Below, one piece after another: positions 25,883 to 34,571 of a stretch of 64,000 nt of DNA. Position numbers and translations under genes: made by a program. How positions within the stretch are numbered: position 1 is the stretch's first letter; each line of letters opens with the position of its first letter. Source of the stretch: Sneathiella limimaris (GTDB lineage: Bacteria > Pseudomonadota > Alphaproteobacteria > Sneathiellales > Sneathiellaceae); contig NZ_JABBYJ010000001.1 of the NCBI RefSeq assembly GCF_012932565.1, positions 2,108,001 through 2,172,000 on the forward strand. Reading direction: 5' to 3'. The notes beneath the pieces were generated by a model, which saw only the letters and a list, made by a program, of their open reading frames with translations, was not told where the DNA came from and ran no database searches.

Positions 25883-26512
25883 ATGAAATTCAGAATTTTA
25901 GCAGCCTGTACGGTTGGGGTTGGACTGCTGTTGAGCAGTTTACCAGCACATGCGGCGCCCGTTTCCTTCTTGACAGGAGAAGGCACAAAAGATGGCGATA
26001 GTTACAAATTTAGCGGTGGCGGTGTTGATATTACGGCGACTTCCTGGTCAAGTAGCGGACAACCGTCTATCCAGCAATATCTAGGGGGATTAGGTGTTAC
26101 GAGCTGCCCAGTCATAGCAGAACTTTTTGTTACTAACCAAGAATGTATTGATGATAGCGTCGATGTAGAGGGTTATGGTAACTGGGAGGCAATCCTTCTC
26201 AGTTTTAGTGTGCCAGTCTATATTACAAAGCTCCTCTTCACGGATGTTGGTGAGAATGATCACTTTAGTTACCGGATAAACGATGTCTCGAGTTCAACTG
26301 AGGTTGATATTCAAGGTACCGGTGATAACGGTTTCCATGAGTTTTCACTGCCAGGGTTGCTCGTCTCCTCAGTGTATATTGGAGAACTAGATCAGCAGGA
26401 AGGTTTTAAACTAAGAGGTATTGAGTTAGTTTCAGCTGTTCCATTGCCGCCAGCATTTGCCCTTTTTGCAGCGCCGCTGCTATTACTGGGATGGATAAGG
26501 CGTCGGCGATAA
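25883..26512 (+). CDS. CTERM-like secreted protein 4 with weakened sorting tail
   Basis: A 209-residue paralogue. Signal peptide FRILAACTVGVGLLLSSLPAHA, body with 'VEGYGNWEAILLSFSVPVYI' and 'FSLPGLLVSSVYIGEL', and tail VPLPPAFALFAAPLLLLGWI with RRRR. The tail keeps VPLPPA and the Arg cluster but has lost the FGAAL-GLG helix pattern of the other three, so processing could differ. Two cysteines (CPVIAELFVTNQEC) resemble the pair in gene 2. Confidence 0.8.
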   Translation: MKFRILAACTVGVGLLLSSLPAHAAPVSFLTGEGTKDGDSYKFSGGGVDITATSWSSSGQPSIQQYLGGLGVTSCPVIAELFVTNQECIDDSVDVEGYGNWEAILLSFSVPVYITKLLFTDVGENDHFSYRINDVSSSTEVDIQGTGDNGFHEFSLPGLLVSSVYIGELDQQEGFKLRGIELVSAVPLPPAFALFAAPLLLLGWIRRRR

Positions 26513-26528
26513 GCTGCGTAAGTTGTCA

Positions 26529-26560
26529 AAAAAAACGGAGGCATTTAGCCTCCGTTTTTT
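26529..26560 (+). terminator. Terminator of CTERM gene 4
   Basis: AAAAACGGAGGC / GCCTCCGTTTTT stem with a 5-nt loop; the same ACGGAGGC core as the three terminators upstream. Confidence 0.88.
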
Positions 26561-26565
26561 GTGTG

Positions 26566-27066
26566 TCAGGGGCAGATCCTGATATCCACTCTTCTTGGAT
26601 ATGACGTATTCTCCGGTTGGTTGCTGCCTCGGCCGGAGAGGATCAGGCGGGTGGCGGATAATCCATGCTGCTGCAGGATCCGGCTAACGGTTTGGGCGCG
26701 CTGAAAAGAAAGCTTTTCGTTCAACGCGTTTGGTCCGGTTGGATCAGCATATCCTTCAAGATAGAGGTTTTTGTCTTTTCTTTTTTTATAAATCATCGCG
26801 AGGTATTTGAGGCTTTGCAGATCTTTTGCCTGATGGAGGGATGCGCTGCCGACCTCAAAGGGGATTTGAAAAACTGGTTTTTTATCTGCGCAGCGCTGCG
26901 TGACCTTTAATTGAGGCTCGCTCAGAGGCTTTTTATTCCCCGCTTTGACCGCTTTTTCCACGTCGCTCAGTCGCGACTGAAAATCCTGCAATTGTGATTT
27001 TTGGTCTCTGACAGTGCCCAGAATAACGGAGAGGCGTTCGTTTAGTTTTCCGTAGAAGTCTTGCAA
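26566..27066 (-). CDS. OmpA/MotB C-terminal domain protein
   Basis: A 166-residue reading from TTG 27066. Residues about 1-45 are a predicted coiled coil (RDQKSQLQDFQSRLSDVEKAV); the C-terminal half is an OmpA-like peptidoglycan-binding domain with LYLEGYADPTGPNALNEKLS, 'RAQTVSRILQQHG' and 'SGRGSNQP'. The upstream frame remains open over the end of the preceding membrane protein without an ATG, so the true start is uncertain and may be translationally coupled. Together with the neighbour it could form a membrane-to-cell-wall link. Confidence 0.7.
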   Translation of the reverse strand: MQDFYGKLNERLSVILGTVRDQKSQLQDFQSRLSDVEKAVKAGNKKPLSEPQLKVTQRCADKKPVFQIPFEVGSASLHQAKDLQSLKYLAMIYKKRKDKNLYLEGYADPTGPNALNEKLSFQRAQTVSRILQQHGLSATRLILSGRGSNQPENTSYPRRVDIRICP

Positions 27067-27089
27067 TCCATTGAGCAGGGGGGACAGGT

Positions 27090-27920
27090 TTAAAACAGGA
27101 GCTGAGTGAAGATGGACGCCTGGCCTTGTGGCGCGCAGGCGGGCGAGAGAGAGAATAAAGAGCTTGTCTTGTCATCTGTAAGTGGGGCTGCAAGCTCACA
27201 TGTGAGTGTTTTCTGAGCCTCCCGCCAGGTTTGATAGCCAATGGCAAGGGAAAGTCCTACCAGGATCAACGTGAAGGAAAAGAACTTGTGATTTCCAACT
27301 TCCTTGAAGAATAGATACCGCTGAAAAACCGCTTTAGCCGCCAGAAACGGGCGACCTGCTCGAAGCTCTCCGTCCTTGTTTTGAAGGTTGATAAAAGCCC
27401 GAGAGAAGCGTTTATCGGACACCTTGACCTCGCCATCCTTCACCCGACCTGAGAAGGGGACGATCAACAGCACCCTCATCAGCATATTGAACGAGAGCAC
27501 TGTCAAGCTGATGAGCACAACGGTGATTTTTCGGCCAAGTGAGATGGGCATGTTTTTGACTTCACCCACCATATGAACGGTGAGCAAGCAAAAGAAGGCG
27601 ATGGCCAGGATTACCGAATAAACAAGCCAAAGCGCAAAAGTCCCGACGAGGACAAGTGCGCCAAGGTGAAGAAGGCCCAAGACGGCATCCTCAACCCCGA
27701 TTAGCTTGAAGTAGGGGATCTGGAATAGGTTAAAGACTGTTGCATCCAGAAACAGGCTGAAAATCAGAAAATAAAGGGACAGAAGAAGACATAACCCCGG
27801 GACGAGAAGTGCTAGGTTGCGGGTGCGATTGACCCGCATATGGACATCGCAAAAAAGCTCGCCTTCCAGAGACCTATTTCGACATCTCTGTCCGGACCTG
27901 GTGATACCCTGACATTGCAT
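27090..27920 (-). CDS. Multi-pass membrane protein with N-terminal Cys/His motif
   Basis: A 276-residue protein. Its first ~28 residues have a zinc-binding-looking pattern (QCQGITRSGQRCRNRS...FCDVH, C-x8-C-x12-C-x2-H) followed by four or five transmembrane helices (LALLVPGLCLLLSLYFLIF; VLISLTVLSFNMLMRVLLIV; FSFTLILVGLSLAIGY). The Cys/His motif is of a type found in DUF5763-like proteins. It directly precedes the OmpA-domain gene on the same strand, suggesting a functional pair. Role unknown. Confidence 0.68.
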   Translation of the reverse strand: MQCQGITRSGQRCRNRSLEGELFCDVHMRVNRTRNLALLVPGLCLLLSLYFLIFSLFLDATVFNLFQIPYFKLIGVEDAVLGLLHLGALVLVGTFALWLVYSVILAIAFFCLLTVHMVGEVKNMPISLGRKITVVLISLTVLSFNMLMRVLLIVPFSGRVKDGEVKVSDKRFSRAFINLQNKDGELRAGRPFLAAKAVFQRYLFFKEVGNHKFFSFTLILVGLSLAIGYQTWREAQKTLTCELAAPLTDDKTSSLFSLSPACAPQGQASIFTQLLF

Positions 27921-28092
27921 GGTGGAACCTCAACTACAAGAACAAAATTATGTAAATACTAGTAATGATAGAATTTGGGGGGTTTTTGTGAGAGTTTTGA
28001 GGTGAAAGGGGGATTGCAAATGTTGCTCTAGCGGCCGAATAGGTTTAGGAATATGACAATAAGAAGCTAGAGATTTTTGAGGAAATACCAGA

Positions 28093-29946
28093 ATGCCCCA
28101 ATACAGATCAAAAACGTCGACGCAGGGTCGTAATATGGCCGGTGCCCGTGCCTTGTGGCGGGCCACAGGAATGACAGACGGGGATTTTGATAAGCCGATT
28201 ATTGCCATTGCCAATTCATTTACCCAGTTCGTGCCGGGGCATGTGCACCTTAAAGATCTGGGGCAGATGGTTGCGCGCGAAGTCGAAAAATGTGGCGGTG
28301 TGGCTAAGGAATTCAACACAATTGCCGTGGATGATGGTATTGCCATGGGCCATGATGGGATGCTGTACAGCTTGCCCTCCCGCGAGGTGATTGCGGATGC
28401 CGTGGAATATATGGTCAACGCGCATTGTGCCGACGCGCTCGTTTGTATTTCTAACTGCGACAAGATTACCCCCGGCATGTTGATGGCGGCCATGCGGCTG
28501 AACATCCCTGCAGTGTTTGTGTCCGGTGGCCCGATGGAAGCCGGTAAAGGTATGGCAGATGGTAAGGAAATTGGCCTCGATTTGATTGATGCCATGATTC
28601 AGGCCGGTAATCCGGACATTTCTGACGAGCAGGTTGCGGAAGTTGAACGCTCGGCTTGTCCGACCTGTGGATCCTGCTCCGGTATGTTTACGGCCAACTC
28701 CATGAACTGTTTGACAGAGGCCCTGGGGCTTGCGCTTCCTGGAAACGGAAGTTTGCTCGCCACCCATGCGGATCGCAAGCAGCTGTTTTTGGATGCGGCG
28801 AGGACTGTCGTTGATATTACGCGTCGGCACTATGAGCTTGAGGAAAAAGACTTGTTGCCTCGGGATATTGCGAACTTCAAGGCTTTTGAAAACGCCATGA
28901 CGTTGGACATTGCCATGGGCGGTTCCACAAATACAGTTCTGCATTTGCTGGCCGCTGCGCAAGAAGGAGAAATTGACTTTACCATGCAGGATATTGATCG
29001 GTTGAGCCGAAAAGTTCCGCATCTTTGTAAAGTTGCTCCAAGCACCCAGGATTATCATATGGAGGATGTGCACAAAGCTGGCGGTATTATGGGGATCCTT
29101 GGAGAGCTCGATCGGGCAAACCTGATCCACAATGATCTGCCGATGGTGCATTCGCCTTCTGTAAAAGATGCCTTGGCTATGTGGGATGTAATGCAGACTC
29201 GGGCCAACACGGTGCAGGAATTCTATCGGGCGGGTCCAGGAGGTGTTCGGACAACACAAGCCTTCAGCCAGAGCAAACGGTATCCTGAACTGGATGTGGA
29301 TCGGGAAAACGGATGTATTAGGGCGAAGGAGCATGCCTATAGTCAGGATGGTGGCCTTGCCGTTCTCTACGGCAATATTGCGCATGAAGGCTGCATTGTG
29401 AAAACAGCCGGCGTAGATGCCAGCATCTTGAAATTTACGGGTCGTGCCCGGATTTTTGAAAGTCAGGATAGCGCCGTGAAGGCAATCCTTGGGGATCAGG
29501 TTGTGGCCGGTGATGTGGTTGTCATCCAGTATGAAGGACCAAAAGGCGGTCCGGGTATGCAGGAAATGCTCTATCCAACCTCTTATCTTAAGTCCAAGGG
29601 GTTGGGTAAGGAGTGCGCACTTCTAACTGATGGCCGCTTCTCTGGCGGTACTTCTGGTCTATCAATCGGGCATGTGTCGCCTGAGGCTGCTGAGGGCGGA
29701 AATATCGGCCTGGTGCAGGAAGGCGATACAATTGAGATTGATATTCCGAACCGGACCATCAACCTCGCTATCACCGATGCGGAAATGGACGCCAGACGGG
29801 CTGCGATGGAAGCAAAAGGTGCTGATGCCTGGAAGCCAACAGAAAAGCGGGAGAGGGTTGTCTCCAAAGCTTTGCAGGCGTATGCAGCTCTTACAACCAG
29901 TGCCGCCCGCGGCGCGGTCCGCGATGTGACGCAGGTTCAGAAATAA
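28093..29946 (+). CDS. ilvD: Dihydroxy-acid dehydratase
   Basis: A 617-residue Fe-S dehydratase of branched-chain amino acid synthesis (2,3-dihydroxy-acid to 2-oxo-acid). Signature motifs include [20 protein letters not shown] and [19 protein letters not shown], giving the cluster cysteines. GDGR-like end motif [23 protein letters not shown] is typical. GAGGAAA precedes the ATG. Solitary gene with its own terminator. Confidence 0.97.
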   Translation: MPQYRSKTSTQGRNMAGARALWRATGMTDGDFDKPIIAIANSFTQFVPGHVHLKDLGQMVAREVEKCGGVAKEFNTIAVDDGIAMGHDGMLYSLPSREVIADAVEYMVNAHCADALVCISNCDKITPGMLMAAMRLNIPAVFVSGGPMEAGKGMADGKEIGLDLIDAMIQAGNPDISDEQVAEVERSACPTCGSCSGMFTANSMNCLTEALGLALPGNGSLLATHADRKQLFLDAARTVVDITRRHYELEEKDLLPRDIANFKAFENAMTLDIAMGGSTNTVLHLLAAAQEGEIDFTMQDIDRLSRKVPHLCKVAPSTQDYHMEDVHKAGGIMGILGELDRANLIHNDLPMVHSPSVKDALAMWDVMQTRANTVQEFYRAGPGGVRTTQAFSQSKRYPELDVDRENGCIRAKEHAYSQDGGLAVLYGNIAHEGCIVKTAGVDASILKFTGRARIFESQDSAVKAILGDQVVAGDVVVIQYEGPKGGPGMQEMLYPTSYLKSKGLGKECALLTDGRFSGGTSGLSIGHVSPEAAEGGNIGLVQEGDTIEIDIPNRTINLAITDAEMDARRAAMEAKGADAWKPTEKRERVVSKALQAYAALTTSAARGAVRDVTQVQK

Positions 29947-29966
29947 GCTTCAAGCTGAGTGGAATG

Positions 29967-29997
29967 AAAAAGCCCGGCACAATGCCGGGCTTTTTTT
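29967..29997. terminator. Bidirectional terminator of ilvD and the YjbR gene
   Basis: AAAAAGCCCGGCA / TGCCGGGCTTTTTTT perfect 12-bp or longer stem between convergent genes. Confidence 0.92.
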
Positions 29998-29998
29998 A

Positions 29999-30355
29999 TT
30001 AGGTAATATCTAATTCCTTACGGACCGCTTTGCTGAGTTTGGACGCGATGATGTCATAGGCGGTTTGGATGTAGGCTTTTAAATCCTCATCACTCATGGC
30101 ATCCGGGGTCTGGATCTGAACCCACTTGGCGCGGGCGAGGTATGGGGCCGGAATAATGCCGTCCTGTTCGGTCAAAATCTGATAGGAAAGATCACTGCAT
30201 TTGAATGAGATCTTAGGGTGCTCACCATCGCCCCAGCGAGAACTGATGGCAAAGATTTTTCCGCCCACCTTCCACACACTCGCATTGCCCCATTGGATCA
30301 CGTTGTTGGTCGATTTCAGGTTTTGGCAAAATTGATCAAATTCTTCCCTTGTCAT
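29999..30355 (-). CDS. MmcQ/YjbR-family DNA-binding-like protein
   Basis: A 118-residue protein starting MTREEFDQFCQNL. It carries the family pattern VGGKIFAISSRWGDGEHPKISFKCSDLSYQILT and 'PAPYLARAKWVQIQ'. These small proteins have a CyaY-like fold; their role is unclear. The ATG at 30355 sits four bases after the stop of the GNAT gene upstream, so the pair is translationally coupled. Confidence 0.8.
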   Translation of the reverse strand: MTREEFDQFCQNLKSTNNVIQWGNASVWKVGGKIFAISSRWGDGEHPKISFKCSDLSYQILTEQDGIIPAPYLARAKWVQIQTPDAMSDEDLKAYIQTAYDIIASKLSKAVRKELDIT

Positions 30356-30359
30356 TTTT

Positions 30360-30854
30360 TCAGAGATCCAGCCGAAATGTATAGGAGGTGGGACGATCAT
30401 ATCCCACATGTGCCGTTTCACCAGATTTCACAAAACCTCGTTTTTCAAAGAAGCGTTGATTTTCAACAAGTTCAACTCGGACCTGGAGCTCGATATATGA
30501 TTTTTTCTGGGATTTCGCATGGTTGATGCAGGCCTCTAGCATTTCATGCCCGAGACCACTGCCTTGGAGGGAGGGGTCTGTCGCGACCTTTCCAAGATAA
30601 TAATGATCTCCCCGGTCATCCATAAAGGCACAGGCAACTAGTTTTCCCTTATTCTTAATGAAGAAAAGCTCTTCCGTCGCTGCTTTTTCCTGGATGGTTT
30701 TCGGATCAAGCCGATGTAAGGAAGACGGCGGATCTATTCGATCCTCCATATAGGCAAAAGATGATTTGAGGAGGGCTAATAGAGCGTCCCAGTCAGAAAA
30801 GTCTCCTAGGTTTTTCTCAACTGAAGCGGGTTTAATAGGCTGTTCGGCGGTCAT
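30360..30854 (-). CDS. GNAT-family N-acetyltransferase
   Basis: A 164-residue acetyltransferase with the acetyl-CoA site LGKVATDPSLQGSGLGHEML and later HAKSQKKSYIELQVRVELVE, where the RFFEKRGFVKSGE strand-loop is typical of GNAT. Substrate unknown; coupled to the downstream YjbR gene. Confidence 0.85.
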   Translation of the reverse strand: MTAEQPIKPASVEKNLGDFSDWDALLALLKSSFAYMEDRIDPPSSLHRLDPKTIQEKAATEELFFIKNKGKLVACAFMDDRGDHYYLGKVATDPSLQGSGLGHEMLEACINHAKSQKKSYIELQVRVELVENQRFFEKRGFVKSGETAHVGYDRPTSYTFRLDL

Positions 30855-30895
30855 TGGAGATCCGGCTCTCTACTGATGAGGACCTCTTAAATTTG

Positions 30896-31417
30896 TCAGG
30901 ACTTTCTAGCTGAGTAAAGTGACAATGCTTCCTGCTCCAACTGGGCTTCAGATTTCTCAATATACTCCACAAAAGTGACTGTTCGAGAAACGGTCTGACC
31001 ATCTTCGGACATAGGCAAAACGACAGTTTGAATTTCTTTAAAGGCGTTTTGAGGACCAACATAGGGAATCGTTTGGAAGTTTGGCTGTTTCGTTTGAACC
31101 ACGTCCTCCATTGTTTTCCAGATTTTACTATCTGGACCGCGTCCTTCATAGGTCCGCCAGTTACGTCCCATACTGTTCTTGGAGCTGTGGGAAAGAATAG
31201 TGTCCCCAGTGATCCGCTCGACAAAATCCAAGGGATCATTAAGGACGTGGATCACCACAATATGTGGGAGCAAAGGCTTAATCGCCGCAGGATCAAAATC
31301 CGACCATTTCGGGACAAGGTTATTGCCTTTAATGGACTGCCAATAGCGAAACCCATCTTCAATGATGTGGTTCGGTGTTACCTTAGCTGAATCCTGAAAC
31401 ATAGTACTCAAACTCAC
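30896..31417 (-). CDS. PAS_5-type PAS domain protein
   Basis: A 173-residue protein resembling PAS_5 domain proteins of Rhodospirillales: GFRYWQSIKGNNLVPKWSDF near residues 22-41, 'PHIVVIHVLNDPLDFVERITGD' and later 'VLPMSEDGQTVSRTVTFVEYI'. No output domain is present, so it may sense a signal and act on a partner. Two start codons are possible (GTG 31417, ATG 31402) with weak ribosome sites. It lies next to the PAS-kinase gene, which is a plausible partner. Confidence 0.68.
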   Translation of the reverse strand: MSLSTMFQDSAKVTPNHIIEDGFRYWQSIKGNNLVPKWSDFDPAAIKPLLPHIVVIHVLNDPLDFVERITGDTILSHSSKNSMGRNWRTYEGRGPDSKIWKTMEDVVQTKQPNFQTIPYVGPQNAFKEIQTVVLPMSEDGQTVSRTVTFVEYIEKSEAQLEQEALSLYSARKS

Positions 31418-31491
31418 TGGCTATCTTGGGAAGATAAGTATAGCCAAGGATTAGAGATACCTCAAATTTCTAAAGTAGATACCGATTGTTT

Positions 31492-33135
31492 TTAGGCTGC
31501 CAATGTTGCAAGGCGCTGCTTAGGAAGAATGACATGAGCGCTTGTTCCAACCCCAAGCTCGCTTTCCAATTTGAAGTATCCACCATGGGCTTCTGTCAAC
31601 AGCCGGACAAGACTTAATCCAAGCCCAGTTCCTTGATGGTTGCGATTATAGGTAGAATGGATCTGTCCAAATTGGGTCTGAACATGATCGATATATTCCT
31701 GCGCAATCCCGATGCCGTTATCTGTTACGCTGAACATGATATCTCCGTCAGGCAAGTAGGAGATTGATGTTTTTACATAACCTTCTCGGTCAGTAAATTT
31801 GATTGAATTTGACAGGAGGTTTGCAAGGATCTGCTTGATCCGAGTTGGGTCCGCATGCAGAAGAGGGGCTGGGTCAGGGCAGTCAACAATGAGCTCAATT
31901 TCGCGTTTTTGAGCTGGTACGGAAATCATTTGAACACAGCTATCCAAGATCGCCCGAACATCGATTTCCTGTTCGACAAGGTTTACCTGGTTGGCCTCAA
32001 TTTTAGCCACATCCAGAATGTCGTTGATAACCTGCAAAAGGTGGGTGCCGGCTGCATTTACATCTGCTGCGTATTCTTTGCGTTTTTCTTTGTCCACAAG
32101 AGAATAGTCATCCATCATCAGCAGCTCTGAAAATCCAATAATCGCATTCAAGGGTGTTCGGAGTTCATGGCTCATGTTAGCCAAAAACTGGGATTTGGCT
32201 TTACTTGCCTGTTCCGCATCTTCCTTGGCTTTACGAAGTTCCTGCGTCCGCTCCTCAACCTTTTCCTCAAGTAGCTCAGCATTATGACGCAGTACGTCTT
32301 CAGCTTTCTTCTGATCAGTTACATCGATGAAGGAAAACAGCATACCGCCGGGAATGCTTTCTCGTCGGGAATGTAGATATCGGCCATCGGGGAGTTTTCG
32401 GATTTTGTCGAAGGATTCAAAATTCTCAATACTGCTTTTTAACTTGCTGAATTTCTCGACCGAGAATTCTTCACCAATATCTTTGTCTTTATACACCCGA
32501 TCAACAAAGGCACTAATATGGGTTCCCTTGACTTTTAGGTCTTTGGGGAACCCCATGATTTCAAAGAAATATTCATTCCACAGCGATAGTCTTAAATCTT
32601 CATCAAACAAAGCAAGACCAGTGTGAACGTTCTGCACGACGGTTTCTAGAGTGGTTGCTTTCTCGGATAGTTCAATTCGCCTTTCGGCGAGTTCCATTGT
32701 CCGCTGACGAACTCGTTCATCGAGCTTATTATTTGTGTCTTCGAGTTCTTTTCGGGATTTTGAAAGCTCAGTAACGTCGGAATATGCCGTAATGAAGCCG
32801 CCTGTCGGGAGGGGGTTTCCGACAATCTTAATAACGGTTCCATCTGGTCTCACACGTTCAAAAGAATGGGCCTCCCGTTTTTCGGTCAGTGCCATTCGTT
32901 CTGCAACTTGCTCCTCGACATCTCCAGGTCCATATTCCCCTCGCTCAGCATTAAAGCGAAAAACCTCACTGATATGGGTTTTGCCGGAGACCATTAAGTC
33001 TGGTGGCAAGTCGAGAATGTTGAGGAATTTTAGATTGACGAATATCAGGTTGAAGTCAGCGTCTGTTACGCTGATCCCATGGTCGAGATATTCCATACAA
33101 ATGTGCGTTAACTCAGGCCCCATAAACTGTGACAC
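31492..33135 (-). CDS. PAS sensor histidine kinase without receiver
   Basis: A 547-residue soluble kinase. Two PAS domains of the 'DHGISVTDADFNLIFVN' (about residues 18-130) and 'VHTGLALFDEDLRLSLWN' (about 170-290) kind, a coiled-coil linker, then HisKA with SHELRTPLNAIIGFSELL (phospho-His near residue 325) and HATPase with LLSNSIKFTD and GTGLGLSLV. Unlike the kinase at 3371 it has no receiver domain. The PAS_5 gene follows in the same orientation. Confidence 0.92.
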   Translation of the reverse strand: MSQFMGPELTHICMEYLDHGISVTDADFNLIFVNLKFLNILDLPPDLMVSGKTHISEVFRFNAERGEYGPGDVEEQVAERMALTEKREAHSFERVRPDGTVIKIVGNPLPTGGFITAYSDVTELSKSRKELEDTNNKLDERVRQRTMELAERRIELSEKATTLETVVQNVHTGLALFDEDLRLSLWNEYFFEIMGFPKDLKVKGTHISAFVDRVYKDKDIGEEFSVEKFSKLKSSIENFESFDKIRKLPDGRYLHSRRESIPGGMLFSFIDVTDQKKAEDVLRHNAELLEEKVEERTQELRKAKEDAEQASKAKSQFLANMSHELRTPLNAIIGFSELLMMDDYSLVDKEKRKEYAADVNAAGTHLLQVINDILDVAKIEANQVNLVEQEIDVRAILDSCVQMISVPAQKREIELIVDCPDPAPLLHADPTRIKQILANLLSNSIKFTDREGYVKTSISYLPDGDIMFSVTDNGIGIAQEYIDHVQTQFGQIHSTYNRNHQGTGLGLSLVRLLTEAHGGYFKLESELGVGTSAHVILPKQRLATLAA

Positions 33136-33250
33136 AACTAGTTTCCCCTCTAGAACTCTACGCGTAAATCAAACTGCAATTTGTCCAGGCGCCAGAGCTT
33201 AGTTGAAAAACCCTAAAATTGTCCTAACAGTAGGGAGGGTTAACGTAGGG

Positions 33251-34024
33251 TTATTCAGGAGTTTCCAAGTTGACCCAAATGGGGGTGTGATCAGAAGGTT
33301 TTTCTTCGCCCCGGGGGCCTTTATCAATTCCAACCTCTGTCATCATGTCGAGGGCCTGCGGAGAGAGCAGCAGGTGATCAATTCTGATGCCATGATCTTT
33401 TTGCCAAGCGCCCCTTTGATAGTCCCAATATGTATAATTTACATCTGGGGTAAAGCTGCGATAGGCATCCGCATATCCAAGCCCCAATAATTGTCTAAAT
33501 CGGTTACGGCTTTCTGGCTGGGTGAGGGCGTCGCCCTGCCATTGTTTTGGATCGTAGCAATCTTCATCCTGAGGAATGACATTGTAGTCTCCGGCCAAGA
33601 TTATCGGAGTTTCACTTTCCAAAAGACTTTTGGCATGCTTGATTAGCCGATCCATCCAATTCAGCTTGTATGGAAATTTTTCTGTCTCAATTGGATTTCC
33701 ATTTGGCAGATAAATAGAGGCAATGCGGAGCCCTTTAATGGTGGCTTCAATGTAGCGTGCCTGTTCATCAGTGTCGTCCCCGGGTAGATCCTTCATCACA
33801 TCCTCAATCGGGTGTTTGGAAAGGATGGCGACACCATTGTAGGTTTTTTGCCCGAAGGTTTCGACATTGTAGCCTAGTGCCTCAACCTCCTCGCGGGGGA
33901 AATTTTCATCTATGCATTTCAATTCCTGAAGGCACAGGACGTCGATCTGACTTTTCTCGAGATAGTCCGTTAAACGTGGCAAGCGTGCTTTCACGGAATT
34001 CACGTTCCAACTGGCGATTTTCAT
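33251..34024 (-). CDS. xth: Exodeoxyribonuclease III
   Basis: A 257-residue AP endonuclease/3'-exonuclease. Family motifs: MKIASWNVNSVKARLPRL at the start, 'LQELKCIDENFPREEVEALG', 'LAGDYNVIPQDEDCYDP', and catalytic His in SDHTPIWV near the end. Length is normal. Repairs abasic and oxidised sites. On the same strand as erpA but with its own ATG and no obvious operon link. Confidence 0.93.
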   Translation of the reverse strand: MKIASWNVNSVKARLPRLTDYLEKSQIDVLCLQELKCIDENFPREEVEALGYNVETFGQKTYNGVAILSKHPIEDVMKDLPGDDTDEQARYIEATIKGLRIASIYLPNGNPIETEKFPYKLNWMDRLIKHAKSLLESETPIILAGDYNVIPQDEDCYDPKQWQGDALTQPESRNRFRQLLGLGYADAYRSFTPDVNYTYWDYQRGAWQKDHGIRIDHLLLSPQALDMMTEVGIDKGPRGEEKPSDHTPIWVNLETPE

Positions 34025-34107
34025 GACGTCTTCCCTACAGGCGAGATTGATAGAAACATCCCATTGATGACCAATTTAGGCTTTTATTTCAAGGATGTTT
34101 ATTGAGT

Positions 34108-34455
34108 TTAGACGGAGAAGGAAGACCCGCAGGAGCAAGAAGCTGTTGCGTTAGGATTGCGGATTTGAAAGGCTGCACCAATCAGATCGTTCACATAGTC
34201 AACTTCTGAGCCAGCAAGATAGAGGAGCGATACGCTATCAACCAATAAAGTTGCGCCTTTATTTTCCACAACCGTATCATCTGGATTCTGGGTATCGTCC
34301 AAATCGAAGCTATACTGAAAACCGGAGCAGCCGCCACCATTTACGGCCACGCGCAGCATCTTCTTGTCAGCGTTCATTTCCTGAACAATGGCATTAATGC
34401 GATCAGCGGCAGAATCTGTAAGTTTGACAGGTGGTTCCATGATTTCCTGAGCCAT
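34108..34455 (-). CDS. erpA: Iron-sulfur cluster insertion protein ErpA
   Basis: A 115-residue A-type carrier. Ligand cysteines in VNGGGCSGFQY and the C-terminal NATASCSCGSSFSV. It delivers [Fe-S] clusters to apoproteins. Genomic position opposite to and just before an argS-type gene is the usual alphaproteobacterial setting, although dgt, which often lies between them, is absent here. Confidence 0.94.
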   Translation of the reverse strand: MAQEIMEPPVKLTDSAADRINAIVQEMNADKKMLRVAVNGGGCSGFQYSFDLDDTQNPDDTVVENKGATLLVDSVSLLYLAGSEVDYVNDLIGAAFQIRNPNATASCSCGSSFSV

Positions 34456-34571
34456 ATTGAATTGCGTCCCACGGGACGGAATTTAAGTTCACTTCGGATC
34501 TTAAGTCACTATGATGTATTTATCCAAAGCCCTTTTGTCAATTCTTCAACCGTCAAGGAGATGTCGCACGA

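Noticed and set aside
28216-29385. 389-residue open frame antisense to ilvD
   Set aside because: Lies wholly inside ilvD, whose protein is unmistakable; the antisense frame has no recognisable motif.
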